Part shown: positions 5,238-5,362 of the stretch, piece after piece
Numbering within the stretch: position 1 is the first letter of the stretch
Layout: each line of letters starts with the position of its first letter
NCBI GenBank assembly: GCA_002348425.1
Contig: DEBE01000046.1
Coordinates: 1-5,362 of the forward strand
DNA from: Alphaproteobacteria bacterium UBA2964
Lineage (GTDB): Bacteria > Pseudomonadota > Alphaproteobacteria > MPNO01 > UBA2964
DNA length: 5,362 nt
Direction: 5' to 3'
Program-made: the position numbers and the translations under genes
Notes under the pieces: generated by a model
Database searches by the model: none
What the model saw: the letters and a program-made list of their open reading frames with translations, nothing else
Told to the model about the DNA's origin: nothing

Positions 5238-5362
5238 ATGACATCTATGGGAAATATTTTTGAATTTGATACGCTGTCATTACATGCTGGCCAGTCACCT
5301 GATTCGGAAAATGGTTCTAGGGCCGTCCCCATATATCAGACGACGTCCTACGTTTTTAAAGG
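5238..5362 (+). CDS. metY: O-acetylhomoserine sulfhydrylase, N-terminal part (runs off window)
   Basis: Only the first 41 codons are present. They contain [25 protein letters not shown] and surrounding residues, the very conserved N-terminus of MetY. MetY is a PLP enzyme of the Cys/Met metabolism family that makes homocysteine from O-acetylhomoserine and sulfide; family members are about 430 residues. The PLP lysine and the rest of the protein lie beyond the edge. ATG 5238 is chosen over ATG 5247 because GGAGG (5228-5232) is 5 nt upstream of it. The 132-bp gap after dmlA contains TATACA (5181-5186) as a weak possible -10 box, so metY probably has its own promoter. The cystathionine gamma-synthase/MetZ branch is less likely from this N-terminus. 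Confidence 0.88.
   Translation, partial: MTSMGNIFEFDTLSLHAGQSPDSENGSRAVPIYQTTSYVFK

Overview
The window reads as a stretch of low-to-moderate G+C bacterial chromosome (A/T-favoured third positions, Shine-Dalgarno-led genes). It most resembles a marine-type proteobacterium; an alphaproteobacterium is my best guess, but this rests on recalled protein resemblance only. There is no rRNA, tRNA, CRISPR array, transposase or phage gene. The content is accessory catabolism and amino-acid metabolism.

Layout. (1) Bases 1-343 (+) hold the C-terminal part of a GntR-family regulator (FCD ligand-binding domain). Its reading frame is interrupted next to a short degenerate tandem repeat, so it looks like a decayed or rearranged gene. 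(2) Bases 417-2736 (+) hold a tight two-gene unit: a single-component-type Rieske non-haem iron oxygenase and a 12-helix MFS transporter. The transporter's ribosome-binding site overlaps the oxygenase stop codon. (3) Bases 2744-3766 (-) encode a low-specificity L-threonine aldolase (ltaE), convergent with the transporter and only 7 bp from it. (4) Bases 3767-4043 form a divergent control region with candidate promoter elements, a small palindrome and a repeated AGAACAGA motif. (5) Bases 4044-5105 (+) encode a D-malate/tartrate dehydrogenase of the isopropylmalate dehydrogenase superfamily (dmlA/ttuC type). (6) After a 132-bp gap, bases 5238-5362 (+) hold the start of an O-acetylhomoserine sulfhydrylase (metY), cut by the window edge.

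How the parts may work together. The regulator remnant, oxygenase and transporter look like an uptake-and-oxidation module for a small organic acid or aromatic compound. The substrate cannot be read from sequence, and no reductase partner is encoded here. LtaE, the DmlA-type enzyme and MetY handle hydroxy-amino acids, hydroxy-dicarboxylates and sulfur assimilation. They could be only loosely linked, but the gaps upstream of dmlA and metY share a 10-base palindromic element that might be a common operator. I do not see a clearly new defence or mobile system. The most interesting signals are the broken regulator with its micro-repeat, the uncharacterised Rieske/MFS pair, and the repeated motifs in the dmlA control region.
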